DNA of 64,000 nucleotides from Bathymodiolus brooksi. Its lineage: Eukaryota > Mollusca > Bivalvia > Mytilida > Modiolidae. Shown piece by piece: positions 53,071 to 64,000 of this stretch (positions are counted from its first letter, which is position 1; every line of letters begins with the position of its first letter). A program made the position numbers and the translations under genes. The DNA lies in NCBI GenBank assembly GCA_963680875.1, contig OY804576.1, positions 74,219,668 to 74,283,667 of the forward strand. The letters are read 5' to 3'. The notes under the pieces are model-generated. The model had not been told where the DNA came from. It worked only from the letters and a program-made list of their open reading frames with translations, and made no database searches.

Positions 53071-55946
53071 GACACCCATTAATGGACGATAAAAAAAACT
53101 GTGCACTGAATATAATACACGTGAATGAAAATACAGAAAAAACACATAAAAATGAACGAATATTTTCATTGCCGAAAGACAACTTCAAAATAAATCTATG
53201 ATTTTAGTCTAATCACAATTTAATATAATTATGTGATATTTATCGTCATAAATGGGCGATGTAAACTTTGCACTAAATATAATATTTTTGAGTGATCTAG
53301 TGGAAATATAATTTATTACCAACATTTTTACAAAAAAGTTATAAAGCCACATACACAGAAAATAATGACCGTTCATTTACAAACAAATAATCGAAGTAAA
53401 ATATTTAAAATTTACCTCTTGCAATCTTTTTAAACCCATCTTGTAGTCAGTAGATCTGGGTGGTGAAGCCCAGGGACGCCACATCTTGTTTGAAATTTCT
53501 AGTATTTATTTACTTAGTGAACGTATATTATAAATGTGCAATATAGATATGAATGACAAATAAAACGATTTACGCTTAAATAATATCTAAAACTTTTACT
53601 CAAAATTCCTTGCAAAAACAAACGATCTTTTTAACTTTACCGGCGAAATATTTTTTTTTCACATTTGTTTTTATTATAATTCATCGTAAAAAAAAAAATG
53701 TTTTAATGATCAACATCAAAAACCATGTGTCCAAGCTCATACACAATTGTTTTATTATATAATTAGCTCAACTCTAATTGTCATTGTTTACCTGTTCGAC
53801 GTTGATTGACAATCAACATGTATTAATCACCACGTGATTATCTTTGTAGTAGGCGCATGCCGACAAAACTGCAAATATCTTCGTTAATTTTAAACTTTTT
53901 ATTATAAAAATTGACCAAGCAAGATTTTTTTAACTGACAATTCATTTGCAACCTTCTTTGTGCACATAGGACGTCTCTAGTATGTCCTTAGTGCACTTTT
54001 ATTGTTCTTAGTGCACTAAAGTGGTCCTTTGCGGTATTTCTACACACCGCCTTCAACGGCAATGGTACAAAAACATAGATGACAACAATATGTTGGTACA
54101 ACTAGTAGGTTTAATTAATTAAATCAGGACATTTATATTTCATTCCATCTTATACTACCATTTTATGTGCAACATTTGATTGCAATAAATATCTTCAAAT
54201 TAAGAGAAAATTTTACTTCACAATATTCATCCTTGATTTTAATTACAAAATAAAGATAAAAGTTTTTTCTTCACTGAAGGGTTATTTCTCAGCACATCAT
54301 ATCAATAATATAAAAAAAAACACAACACATTACTCTTAAATCACTGGATAAGTGAAATAATAATAAAAACAACTTTTAACAACACTCTCAAGGATGGTGT
54401 GACATCAGCTTTGAGGATGTGTGTAGATTGCTCTGGGCTGTAGCTTTCTCTGGTGAATATACCTAAAATAAATGAAAAATAGTATTAATTTGGGTAAACG
54501 GACAGAGTTACAGGACAAAAAGTCACAATTCATATTTTGGGTTAAATAATGTTATAACAATAAAATGTCACAATACACATTTAACATGTATGTGGGAGTA
54601 TATATAGGGTTGACACCGGTATGTAACTTGCTGTTAACATAGATTGTATAAATATGGATATGCACAAGTTAAATTAAGGAAAATGGAATGAAATAATAAA
54701 GAAATGTTATTGAAAATAAATATGTAAACAGAAAGTTGATTAACACATAAATTAAAATGATTTTTAATACAATTTATTGAGAAATACCAATCACAATATC
54801 GTTATTTAGGTAAATACTTGTTAGACAGATTTAAAAAAAAAAAAAAAACTATTTTTGTCTTTTTAATTGATAACTGACCCAAGTTAGACTAAATAAATGA
54901 AATGTGACTTAATGTGTGAATTAATTTTCAATAAAGAACATATACATTACTTTTATAAATTTTAATTTCTTATCTTATTATATAATAATATGGTTATTTT
55001 CATTGAATGGCATCTCAAAATAGATGGCTTTACAAGTAGGTGCTGACTTCCCTGACTTCCCTGTTCCTGTAAATCAGTAATTGCTTACATCCTGTATATC
55101 ACAACTGAGAGATTTACTACATGACAAACAATTTTAATCAGCCATCATTGATCATCATAAAATACATTTTTTTTTAATCTTTATTTTAAATGAAATTAAA
55201 AACTCATTATAAGAGTGAAGTCAATTCAAGCTTTTAGCTTTTATTTACTTTACAAATTTGAAATAAGAATTATTTTGTTTTAATATTTAAAAAAATAGTA
55301 ATTATTCATTTAAGTTTTTTATTTCATTAATGATCTGATTTAATATTTAATAATTATGATAACCTTGTTTTTCTACACGATTCCATGTTTATATCCATGC
55401 CATGATGGTCTCAGATAATTGACTATTGTTCATAATAATTTATGGAAGGAGTTTGTTTCCAATAAAAAAAAATATTCCAGGTTTCATGATATGTAATAAT
55501 TTCTATCTTTTCATTAATATATATATTTGAGACATTAATCCTTATTACGATATAGTGACATTTGTAGGTACATTTCACATTCTGAGTGATACATACATTA
55601 CTTATTTATTAATAATCATTTATGATAAAGATATCGAGTCATATATTATACATAAAAAAAGGGTAATGTACAAGGACTTTCTATCAGGTATGAATACACA
55701 TCCCCATACTGAAGATCAGGCCACTTGCACGTATTCCCCCCCCCCCCCCCAAAAAAAAACTTGTAAGAGCACTCTGTAGAGTTAATTACACTTAATTTTG
55801 ATTTATATCGAGATAACGATTCACCATTTAATGTCTCTTGATAGCTGTTGGACATGATTATCACTAGTGCACATATATAATTCACATTTGTTTATTGTAA
55901 AGTAATGATAAGGTGTTAATTACCACTCAATTTATAGATAACTCAC
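53071..55946. other. AT-rich stretch, possible intron or 3' exons of a minus-strand transcript
   Basis: No firm gene. On the minus strand AAATTATTTTAG-type acceptors precede about 54462 (GTATATTCACCAGAGAAAGC) and TGATTTACAG precedes about 55074 (GAACAGGGAAGTCAGG). Either could follow the donor at 55946, but both give only short peptides. 55736-55750 is a C15 run followed by A9. Confidence 0.35.
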
Positions 55947-55966
55947 TTATTCTCCACTGAAGCCAT
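55947..55966 (-). other. Candidate first exon with donor
   Basis: On the minus strand ATGGCTTCAGTGGAGAATAA (MASVEN plus two bases) is followed by GTGAGTTATC, a good donor in phase 2. It lies just downstream of a promoter-like island. The product is unknown: joining to the acceptors near 55074 or 54462 yields peptides of 18-25 residues, so the true partner may lie further off or the transcript may be non-coding. Confidence 0.35.
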
Positions 55967-55973
55967 GCGTATC

Positions 55974-56035
55974 CACGTGATCGCTTCACCGCCTAAGATG
56001 GCCGACTCGTTGTTGCTAAAGGAAGTGACATCACC
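55974..56035. promoter_or_regulatory. TATA-less promoter-like island
   Basis: Within 60 bases of otherwise AT-rich DNA there are CACGTG (E-box, 55974-55979), AAGATGGC (YY1-type, 55995-56002) and GGAAGTGACATCACC (56021-56035), which combines ETS (GGAAGTG) and CRE-like (TGACATCA) sites. Local GC content rises. This cluster is typical of housekeeping core promoters. On the plus strand ATG at 55998 opens MADSLLLKEVTSPRKREQYL (26 codons), an alternative reading. Confidence 0.45.
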
Positions 56036-56078
56036 CCGGAAAAGAGAGCAATACCTAACGAATAAATATGACAACTGA

Positions 56079-57240
56079 CAACAATAAATTAATACAAAAA
56101 TGTATACAAATGAGTTTCTATGATTCTAAATCTATTGAGGCTGGAACTTTCAGCTGTAAAATTCTCAGAATCGAAGCGTAGATATCTATTGTTTTGATCG
56201 CGTCGTCACTTCACTTCAATCTAAGATATCGGAGCGAAAGGCTAATTTAAAAACAATAAATATTTATCCCATTTAAGGATGTAAATAATATGAAACAGGC
56301 ACGGCCATGAATGCTCGCGAATCTGAAAATTATCTGGCAATTTCACGCTCATCCAGTGCATCAAAAAGTGTCGATATTTTTTGGGCCGAGATATATCGGG
56401 GAAGACTTTTTTTTTAGGGCCGAATCTAGTCTCATTCAATCGAACTGTCATTCCTTACGAAATCTCAAAACTTAACTTCCGCGTAGACACCAAAATTCTT
56501 GTCAGTATGTCAGAAGACACTTAATAAATTTAAAACTATCAATATAAGTAAAACAAACTAACAACATGACTTTTATTACACACGGGTTCCAGGTATCGGA
56601 CGTACAAGAGAGGGTACGAGACTTAGGATCACCTTTGCGCTTTATGTTAAGAAGATCTTCATTAGTTGAGTGTGTTAGTGTGTTACACGGAACGTGTTTA
56701 CAATGCGCAGAATTTTTTATTATCTATCAGTATGTGCAGCCATGTTTGTCAAAAAATCCTAAGTACACATTGTATACCATAAAGAGCTCGCTTCCGCTCG
56801 CATATAAATATTCAAGGATAATTAACTATGGATGATTGTAGAAAAAAAAAAATTATCTTACAGAACTGTATCAATGTACTCCACAAATCAGATTTAATCT
56901 AAACTGTACACAGTTCAATAAATAGATCGCAATTTTTAACCAGATGGCGAGTACGGTGGGTCTAATTGAAGAACAATCAAGAATAATGAAGTAAAGAACC
57001 CAATTCTACTATTTGTGTTGTTTTATGTGTTATTTATAACAATATCATGCATTAAATAATCATTTTGACTACAAAAATATAAAAAAAGATAAGAAAAACG
57101 ATATAGTTTAGCAAATATTATCACTTCTTCTTTTCCCAATCGCGGCGATTTGCAGATCGACATGAAGAAAAGAAGCCATAATCTACGTTTTACATAGTTT
57201 GAAGTTTTATTTACATGAAAATCTAGATTTAATAATCATT
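56079..57240. other. Intergenic, no gene seen
   Basis: The 89-codon frame 56566-56835 (+) and 69-codon frame 56242-56451 (-) have no domain or splice support. Confidence 0.35.
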
Positions 57241-57932
57241 TTCTTACTTCAAGGTAAATATCTACCCTTTTCCCCTTCCCCACTTCGCCTCAATATTTTT
57301 CGCTTGTTTGTGATCCTTTCGCTGACCCAATTATATCGTTACACTCCCGAGATATTTCTCTTTTCGACTGCCACATTTAAATATATCTACCGGTCCCCCC
57401 TCAGACAAATTGGACAAGAATAGTCAACGAATGTAGCTTATTAAAAATTTCAATCATTGAAACGGTTACAACCTCTTCCGGTCTGGTTTAAATTGATTTA
57501 GAAAATTTAAAAAAAGGTGCTTTAAAAATCAAATGTCAGTAATTTGGAGTTGAACATATTTTTATAATCTGCATTGGAACAATTACCTGTATTTTAAAGG
57601 CTTACTTTACATTTGAGAGGAGATGATCATGTGGCATTGTTACACATGGCCGGTCTAGAGAATTCCGAATGCATATGAAAAATCCAGCGCAAACCGGAAG
57701 TGGTTGTATCCGTTTCATTGACTGAAATTTTTAATAAGCCACATCGCTGACTATTCTTGTCCAATTTGTCTGAGGGGGACCCGGTAGATATATTTAAATG
57801 TGACAGTCGAAAAGAGAAATATCTCGGGAGTGTAACGATATAATTGGGTCATCGAAAGGTTCACAAATAAGCGAAAAATATTGAGGCGAAGTGGGGAAGG
57901 GGTAAAGGGCAAATGTTTACCTTGAAGTAAGG
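57241..57932. repeat. Foldback element F, complete inverted pair
   Basis: Arms 57241-57490 and 57690-57932 are reverse complements: outer TTACTTCAAGGTAAA, CCCCACTTCGCCTCAATATT, TACACTCCCGAGATATTTCT; inner TTATTAAAAATTTCAATCAT and CCGGTCTGGTTT. The loop is about 200 bases. The ORFs in each arm (57199-57423 and 57751-57996) mirror each other because the arms do, and are not taken as genes. A single arm occurs at 44580. Confidence 0.85.
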
Positions 57933-57976
57933 AAGAGGAGGGGGGCATATATTTTTTAAATGAAACAAGTGCCTGT

Positions 57977-58636
57977 GTGTTTGGTGCTATTTTCAATTGA
58001 TATCTGCTATTATATGAACTGCTAAGTATTTTTTTTTAAATAAGCAATGTTCGGTCCAAAAAAATGTTGACTTGCAAACTTATTTTTTTACAGCTTTACC
58101 ATTCTTAAACGAAAACATTAAGTTGCATTTAATCTCTTATATTTATGTATTATAACCTTATCAATCAGATCTAAAACATCAAGATATATCAATTTGGTTA
58201 ATATTTAAATGTAATGATTTGTCTAAACATGGAAATATTAAGATGATATATATTTGTTGAATGCAGTAAGATTATTGTATGTTTGGAGGTAAAGTCAACA
58301 TGGCTACAAACAGTAGCCTATAGTGAATAACATTTACATCTTGACAATTTTTCCATTTAACCAACTTGCCATATATGTTTTCTTAGTGTTGTTGCTTTGG
58401 TGTTGATTCATCACAAACATGGCTGCTAAAGGACTGGTTGAACAGCTATACAGATGTCTCCTGTTGTCAAAGCCTAAATATTATTTCCAACACCCATTTT
58501 TTTTTATTTCAAGGATTTCAGTACTTTCAGTGCGTTGATTATTTTATGGGAAAATACAATGTATAAATTGTAAAGCTACGGCACTCGTTTTAAAATCTTC
58601 AAAGGTGAATGATGATTGACCTATCTACAATTTACG
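57977..58636. other. Intergenic, no gene seen
   Basis: AT-rich, no repeats or frames of note. Confidence 0.35.
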
Positions 58637-59000
58637 TTTGTTTGGTGGTGTTTAACGCCACTTTCAGCAATATTTCAGTCAGTTATATCATGGCGGTAAC
58701 TTACGGATCGATTCTTGCAGATAAATCTATCCTTTGATACCATTTAATTTATAGTTGACCATTTACTTAGGGTAGTTAATCCGTAAGAATTGGGGGCCGC
58801 CGTGGTCGTGTTCGCATGGTCATTGGATTTACAACTGCCTGTGCAATCAGTGCCTATCACCACTAAAGTTGTGAGTTCGAATCCTACTAATGACGAGGTG
58901 TACTCGATACAACATTATGTGATAAAGTTTGTCAGTGACTTACGACAGGTCGGTGGTTTTCTCCGGGTACTCGGGTTTCCTCTATCAATAAAACTGACCA
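58637..59000. repeat. Two SINE-A fragments in opposite orientation
   Basis: 58637-58700 (GGTGGTGTTTAACGCCACTT) is a 3' fragment in minus orientation. 58793-59000 (GGCCGCCGTGGTCGTGTTCG..TTGTGAGTTCGAATCCTACT..CAATAAAACTGACCATC) is a plus-orientation copy with an intact head, cut before the 3' end. Confidence 0.85.
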
Positions 59001-59632
59001 TCAAAGAAATGATGATAAGAGATAAGAAGAGAGAGATGAATTGGTTCTGTTCTCAATTACCCGTTGGTTATCGACGATGAATGCTGTATCGATTGGTCAG
59101 ATCGTATCTTTCATATCTGTTCAATCCGTCTCGTAAGAAAATTTCAGTGAATATTATTTTGTTATGGAAACTACTTATCACAGATCAGGTACGGAACAAA
59201 CCCAAAACGCAGATTTTCATATGAATTGACCCACGGGGTTGCTTTTTTACGCAGCTATCATTTAAAGTAGATATGGAAATGTGGTTGTATCAAAAAATTA
59301 CACCGTTATACCTTTGTCTATGTGGCTATCGTGGCATTCATATCCATGCATATAAGATTATATTTCCTCTCAACTAGCGTGTCCCTGATTTCCTACAATA
59401 TGAAGTAGTCCTTGCAATCTGATTAAAATTAGAAATTTGTTGTATCATATTTTCTTCTTATTTTCTTTGGCGATACACAAGATACATATAACGACATCCC
59501 GTATGGGGTCACATTAGGGTTCATATTTTCAACAGACCAATCAGCGATGAACCTATTAAATATGTAGGTATCAAAACCAAGGACACGCCAAGAACTGTTG
59601 TCCGATTGGTCAATATATCTAACTGCCTTACA
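59001..59632. other. Intergenic, no gene seen
   Basis: No feature supported. Confidence 0.35.
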
Positions 59633-59978
59633 TATGATTGAGCGAGTGGTTGCTTAACGTCAAATGAGCATTATGTCAGCTATATCATGGCGAGAACAAG
59701 TTACATTCGATGAGATTATGATAATGTCTGCTGTTTTACTAGACCAACGCGCTTAGTTGGATCTTTATAGTACTTGTTCACTGAAACAACAGTCCACGGA
59801 TATATATGTCGTTCCACTCGGACACATTAACTTGATTCCGAGCCTTTGCTCTTACTCCTTAATACTGTGTGCTTAGTGGAGAAGCAGCAAAACCCAGTTT
59901 TATAGTCTTTGGTTTGACCCGACAGGGGCTCGAACCCACGGTCTACCGAATGGGAGGCGAGCTCGTTAGCCATTACTT
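59633..59978 (-). repeat. SINE-B, full-length with clear tRNA-like head
   Basis: The minus strand starts GTAATGGCTAACGAGCTCGC (box A TGGCTAACGAGCTCG) and has box B GGGTTCGAGCCCCTGTCGGG about 35 bases on, a normal Pol III spacing. The body matches 62465-62790, ending at GACGTTAAGCAACCACTCGC. It shows that SINE-B is tRNA-derived. It is not a working tRNA gene, as no cloverleaf 3' half follows. Confidence 0.85.
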
Positions 59979-60089
59979 ACTTATGATGGAACAGTCAAGA
60001 TGAATGAAAGATTACATGACACGACCCCAAATGGAATGTTGTTATATGGTAGTGTATCGTCAAAGAAAAAATGAAGATACAACAAACAT

Positions 60090-60243
60090 CTAATTTTAAT
60101 AGAGTCCTCGAGCCTTTAATTTTAATAGAGTGTACTCTTCGAGCCTTTAATTTTAATTGAGTGTACTCCTCGAGCCTTTAATTTAAATAGAGTGTACTCC
60201 TCGAGCCTTTAATTTTAATAGAGGCCTCGAGCCTTTAATTCAT
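60090..60243. repeat. Minisatellite, about 36-bp unit, 4-5 copies
   Basis: CTCGAGCCTTTAATTTTAAT, AGAGTGTACTC recurs at 60106, 60138, 60170, 60203 and 60227 with one shortened unit. No function evident. Confidence 0.85.
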
Positions 60244-61213
60244 TCACCTTATCCGTTTAATGATGACATTTCCTGTAGATCAATAGAAAAGAACGAGTTC
60301 TTTCTTGGAAAATGTTTTAGCGTTGTTCTATGATGTGGTTCAATACTTGAAATGTATTACAGTTCACGTACGTAGGGGCAAAGGGGAGGGGCCATGTGTC
60401 TCCCACTTTCAAATTAACTTTTTTATACTAGTCAGTTTTGAAAGCTTTCAGGTCCACTGCTACGCCTCTGCAGCTATAATGCTATAATATTTTCTACCTT
60501 AAAAGTGGGTTTTTTTTAGTCATCACTTGCGTATTCATCTATTTTCATATTGACTAGTACACGGAGAAAAGTGTAGGATGCATAAATTGAATTTAATCGT
60601 TTTACATTTCAAATAATATTGATCTTTGGTCAAAATAAATTCTGATAAAAAAAAATATCCCTATCGGTAACATGATGACAAGTAGTAGGTATAGCTAAAA
60701 ACTGACTAACCATTGATATTATTTCATGGATAAGTTATTAGTTATGCGAATCGTAAATATTTAACAAATGTATTGGGCATAGCCATACGTAAGACCAATA
60801 TAGTCTTTGTGCAACGGTGCCCAGGTCGGTATTATAAATTTTAGTCTTGCTCCAGTCCAGTCTTCATTATATAAAAACTCCCAAAGTATACGTAAATGAT
60901 GTTTGTTTAACTCTCAACTATCTTCTTCGAAACCATAAGGAATGTATGTCTTAGCTCATCCATTAATATGCATGTTACCTTGAGTTCTAACACGGAATTA
61001 TCTGTTGTACTCATGTTTCTTTTGGATTACTGGAGTCATGCCAATTTATTTGGTTTAAATTGCATAAAAATTATATTTTAAATCATTTCTGTTCTCTCCG
61101 AGGTTGTAACAAATTGCATTTTTTTAATTTTTATTCGCTTTCTTGTGATATGTTATTATCCCTTTTCTCATCTTCGAATATAACATAGAGCATATAATAC
61201 AAACATGTCAGTT
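60244..61213. other. Intergenic, no gene seen
   Basis: The 60-codon frame at 60305-60487 has no support. Confidence 0.35.
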
Positions 61214-61735
61214 GAAATGAACTGTTATTTTCTCCTTCGATGTTCTCATACGAATAGTCTTTTCTAAACAAGAAACAAAAGTATAGGATGAGTGACTCGC
61301 GACAGCTTCAGTAAACGAGCATTTTATTAAACATATGTAACAAATATAGCATGAAAAACATTTTAATATATAAACACAATTAGTTCTTACAACTACATTG
61401 TATATCAAAAAATACATTTTCCCCCAAAATATGAAGCAAACCAACCTTGTAAAAATGATGGCAAAAATCAACGTAACGTTGTAGCGAGACTCGATAAATA
61501 ATATTTAAATCGGGTACATATATATATCCTAAGCACGCATGCATTGCACAGGTGTCACATGCGGGTAGTGGGTACCCTTGAAATAAGGAAAGAAAATTAC
61601 CGTAATTGTTCTTACAACGAAAAGAAATACATTTATTTTCTCCTTCGATGTTCTCATCCGAAAATAAATTTAGTCTTTTCTAAACAAGAAACAAAAGTAT
61701 AGGACGAGTGACTCGCTACAACTTCGAGAAACAAA
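61214..61735. repeat. Direct repeat of about 90 bp
   Basis: TTTTCTCCTTCGATGTTCTC, TTTTCTAAACAAGAAACAAA, AGTATAGGATGAGTGACTCG occurs at 61228-61310 and again at 61639-61735, the second with a 10-base insertion. About 330 bases of unique DNA separate them. Confidence 0.8.
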
Positions 61736-62249
61736 GATAAAAATAATATAAGGGGCTAAAGATCTAAATTCCTAGACACTAAAAGTTTATTATACAATTC
61801 ATCTTGACTATAGCCATCTTTTGACCTATCGGAGGCCCTTCTACTGTGAGCTCGAAGAAGTTTTTCTGAAACGTTATTTTTAGCCGCTGCGTAAACACCA
61901 CCGCTCCTAAGACTATCATCTAACCATATAACTATATAAAGACTCATCATAACCAACAGTTCTCAACGCTGACAATAAGATTTCCCGACCTCTGGTATAA
62001 GACAAAGGTTTAATTTTTTTAACTGGTCGATGAATTTGCAAAGACTTAATGAACTGAATGAATGTAAATATTCACAAGAATGTAAGTTAAGGTTGGCTGC
62101 TTCAATATATTTTTTCAAAAAATTAACAGGACATAATTTATTTCCAGTTTTTGCTATGACAACCTTGTTCCCCCTACGATAAATGTCAGTTTTACTTAAA
62201 TAGGGCGGAAAGCGACAGGTTCGCCGCTGTATGTAGGCGAAGAAGAAAT
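61736..62249. other. Possible decayed coding DNA, minus strand
   Basis: 61756-61956 (-) gives VYAAAKNNVSEKLLRAHSRR with ASDRSKDGY, and 62020-62110 carries HRPVKK-like sequence. This resembles the end of a tyrosine-recombinase-type ORF in composition only. No catalytic residues can be placed, so no gene is called. Confidence 0.25.
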
Positions 62250-62463
62250 TTTATATATTGTATCGAATATTTTCGCAAAGCCACAGGTATTCTATTACTT
62301 GGTGTCTGATGCAAAAATATTCGATATAAAATACCAATTATCACCCTTGTAGGAGTGTGACCCGACGGTTTGTCTCCCCTCGAAAAGGTAGGTCACCCTC
62401 GGGTGACCTTACTTTTCTTTGGGAAACAAACCGTCGGGTCACACTCCCACAAGGGTGATAATT
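62250..62463. repeat. Nested palindromes, 128-bp hairpin
   Basis: 62336-62373 (AATTATCACCCTTGTAGGAG..ACGGTTTGT) pairs with 62426-62463 (ACAAACCGTC..AAGGGTGATAATT) almost perfectly. The loop itself is a second stem, AAAAGGTAGGTCACCC against GGGTGACCTTACTTTT (62384-62418). To the left, ATCGAATATTTTCGCA and TGCAAAAATATTCGAT (62262-62325) form another hairpin. A palindromic MITE end or a structured element is likely. Confidence 0.85.
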
Positions 62464-63600
62464 GTATAATGCCAAATGAACAATTTGTCAGCTATGTCAT
62501 GGCGAGAACAAGTTAAATGCGATGACGTGATAATGAGGTGCGCTTTGTACTTGACCAACACGCTTAATTGGATTTGTATAGTGCTAGCTGAACTGAAACA
62601 ACAGTCCGCAGGTATTCATGTCGCTCCACTCGAACACATTATTCAGATTCCGAACCAACCAGTCTTGGCTCTTACTCCTTAATGGTGTGTGCTTAGCAGA
62701 GAAGGAAGTATTTGGTTTGATCCAACCAGGGCTCGAACCCACTATATACCGTACTCGAGACAAGCACGCTAATTATTACACCGCCGACGTGGGGTTTTAT
62801 TGTTTCATAAATAATACAAAAAGTTTAATCCCAAAACAATATTGTTTGGATACAACTTCTATACAAAATATTTACAATAAACGAGAATGTCTATATATAT
62901 AATTACAATACATTGTATTTAATTTTTTAAAGGGGGCTCAAATTAATGATTGATTGTTGTTTAACGTCAAGAAAATATGTCAACTTTATTCACGACCAGA
63001 GTATAATTTTATAAAAAAAAAAATATTATGTAGTTAAAAATGTAGCACAAGGGATAGATCTATGTAAAATTCCTCACTATTTTAAATATAAGTCTGTCCA
63101 TATATTATAAGTTTGTGTACATATTGCAACCAATGTATTTAACTACAAAGCCGTATTGCAGGATCTCAACATTAACGACTTCACGTCTAAACCTCCTGCT
63201 TGGACCTGTTCACGTTCTCAATTAATACTAGTATATAATCCGGTTGGGGCAGGTCGTGATCCCATGGCAGTTGGTTTTACAACTACCTATACAATCAGTG
63301 GCTATGATAGGTATCACCACTAAAGTTGTGAGTTCGAACCCCTTTCATGGCGAGGTGTACTCGATACAACATTATGTGATAAAGTTTGGCAGTGACTTGC
63401 GACAGATCGGTGGTTTTCTCGTTGTACACCGCAGGTTACTTCTACCTTTAAAACTGACCGCCACGATATAATTCAAATATTTTTGAAAGTGGCGTTAAAT
63501 ATCATAAACCAAACCAAACTAAAATCCGGTTGGTCACGATATGTCTGGTGACCTTAACATTAATAACATATATATCGCTACTACATGTATATGTTTTAAA
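62463..63600. repeat. 1.1-kb duplicated segment, copy 2
   Basis: Collinear with 43443-44553. Contains SINE-B (62465-62790, minus, box B GGGCTCGAACCCACTATATA), the shared AT-rich middle, GATTGATTGTTGTTTAACGT, and SINE-A. It starts exactly at the edge of the palindrome, so the break may have occurred there. Confidence 0.85.
63243..63515 (+). repeat. SINE-A, full-length
   Basis: Head GGCAGGTCGTGATCCCATGG, box B GTGAGTTCGAACCCCTTTCA, body and 3' end GTGGCGTTAAATATCATAAA. Partner of 44225-44490. Confidence 0.9.
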
Positions 63601-64000
63601 CCAAGGGGCTGAAATATCATGAGCATAACTTCAAAATTATGGATTCCGTCGAAGATTATGCCAGACAATGAGCAAAATCTGAATGAGAAGACATAGAGTA
63701 CTCTTTCCAAAGAAAAGTTAATGCATACATATCAACTAAATTGTTGATATGATTTTTCCAGCTGACCAAGGCGCTCCACCTCAGCTTAGTTAAAATGTAT
63801 ATTTATGGTGTCTTCATTTCTGTCTCTTCCTAAAAATAGCATGGCGGTCCAAAACCCAGTGATGGTTACGCTGGGACGATGTCGAAATACTAAATATACG
63901 ATTAGCCTGTTTAGACAACATTATGACGAGTATGGCATGTAAACAATAAATAAAATTAACAATTTCATAAATTTGATTGGTCAACAACATGTTTGTATAT
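63601..64000. other. Window end, no gene seen
   Basis: AT-rich, no feature supported. Confidence 0.35.

Noticed and set aside
57199..57996. Mirror-image ORFs with SPSPLRLNIFRLF
   Set aside because: They are the same strand sense of the two arms of a foldback repeat. Identity follows from the DNA palindrome, and the frames begin in repeat DNA.
59900..59978. Possible tRNA gene (box A and box B at normal spacing)
   Set aside because: The Pol III boxes are good, but the sequence continues as SINE-B body and no acceptor-stem partner or anticodon arm can be closed.
61756..61956. Tyrosine-recombinase end on the minus strand
   Set aside because: Only a general resemblance (VYAAAKNNVSEKLLRAHSRR). 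No catalytic Arg-His-Tyr set can be assigned.

Overview
The window looks like nuclear DNA of a marine mollusc, most likely a bivalve. It is AT-rich and gene-poor, with introns, and most of it is old repeat DNA. The mollusc call is an inference. It rests on tRNA-derived SINEs whose ends read TTAACGCCACTTTCAACAAT or GATTGATTG-TTGTTTAACGTC, on Penelope-like YIDD reverse transcriptases with a GAGCACCTGAGTTCACC tail, and on a secreted glycine/tyrosine-rich protein of the shell- or byssus-matrix kind. I recognise these repeats from mussel-type genomes but could not search a database. No bacterial operon, CRISPR array, rRNA or functional tRNA gene is visible.

Layout. 0-9 kb: Penelope-like (PLE-A) tails and one head-to-head pair of RT fragments, SINE pieces, and a long GATT microsatellite. 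9.3-10.0 kb: first coding exon of a secreted glycine-rich protein (minus strand). 12-24 kb: retroelement graveyard with a PLE-B tail, an L2-like LINE with its 3' hairpin and ATT tail, a PLE-C fragment, a Tc1 transposase remnant, a PLE-A RT copy, a second LINE and a PLE-B RT copy. 26.2-29.0 kb: a 2.8-kb DNA transposon with TIRs and a DDE_Tnp_4-type (ISL2EU-like) transposase remnant, nested inside a SINE. 31.8-40.6 kb: a predicted two-exon minus-strand gene for a small C-terminally anchored membrane protein. Its 8.4-kb intron holds, on the opposite strand, a large decayed gene of an HGKGP-type DDE-transposase-like family, plus a PLE-B copy. 43-48 kb: a tandem duplication, one copy of a 1.1-kb duplication (the other is at 62.5-63.6 kb), two related small single-pass membrane ORFs, and between them a 930-bp inverted repeat whose arms look like divergent promoter/first-exon sequence. 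50-58 kb: foldback elements, an AT-rich element with 18-bp perfect terminal inverted repeats, and a promoter-like island at 56.0 kb with a candidate first exon. 58-64 kb: SINEs, minisatellites and a strong 128-bp palindrome.

The credible host genes are the glycine-rich secreted protein, the two-exon membrane protein and, less surely, the 59-aa membrane ORF and the promoter near 56 kb. Nearly everything else codes for, or derives from, mobile elements. Nothing shows the genes acting in one pathway. The most unusual pieces are the HGKGP transposase-like gene lying inside a host intron and the paired small membrane ORFs around the promoter-like inverted repeat.
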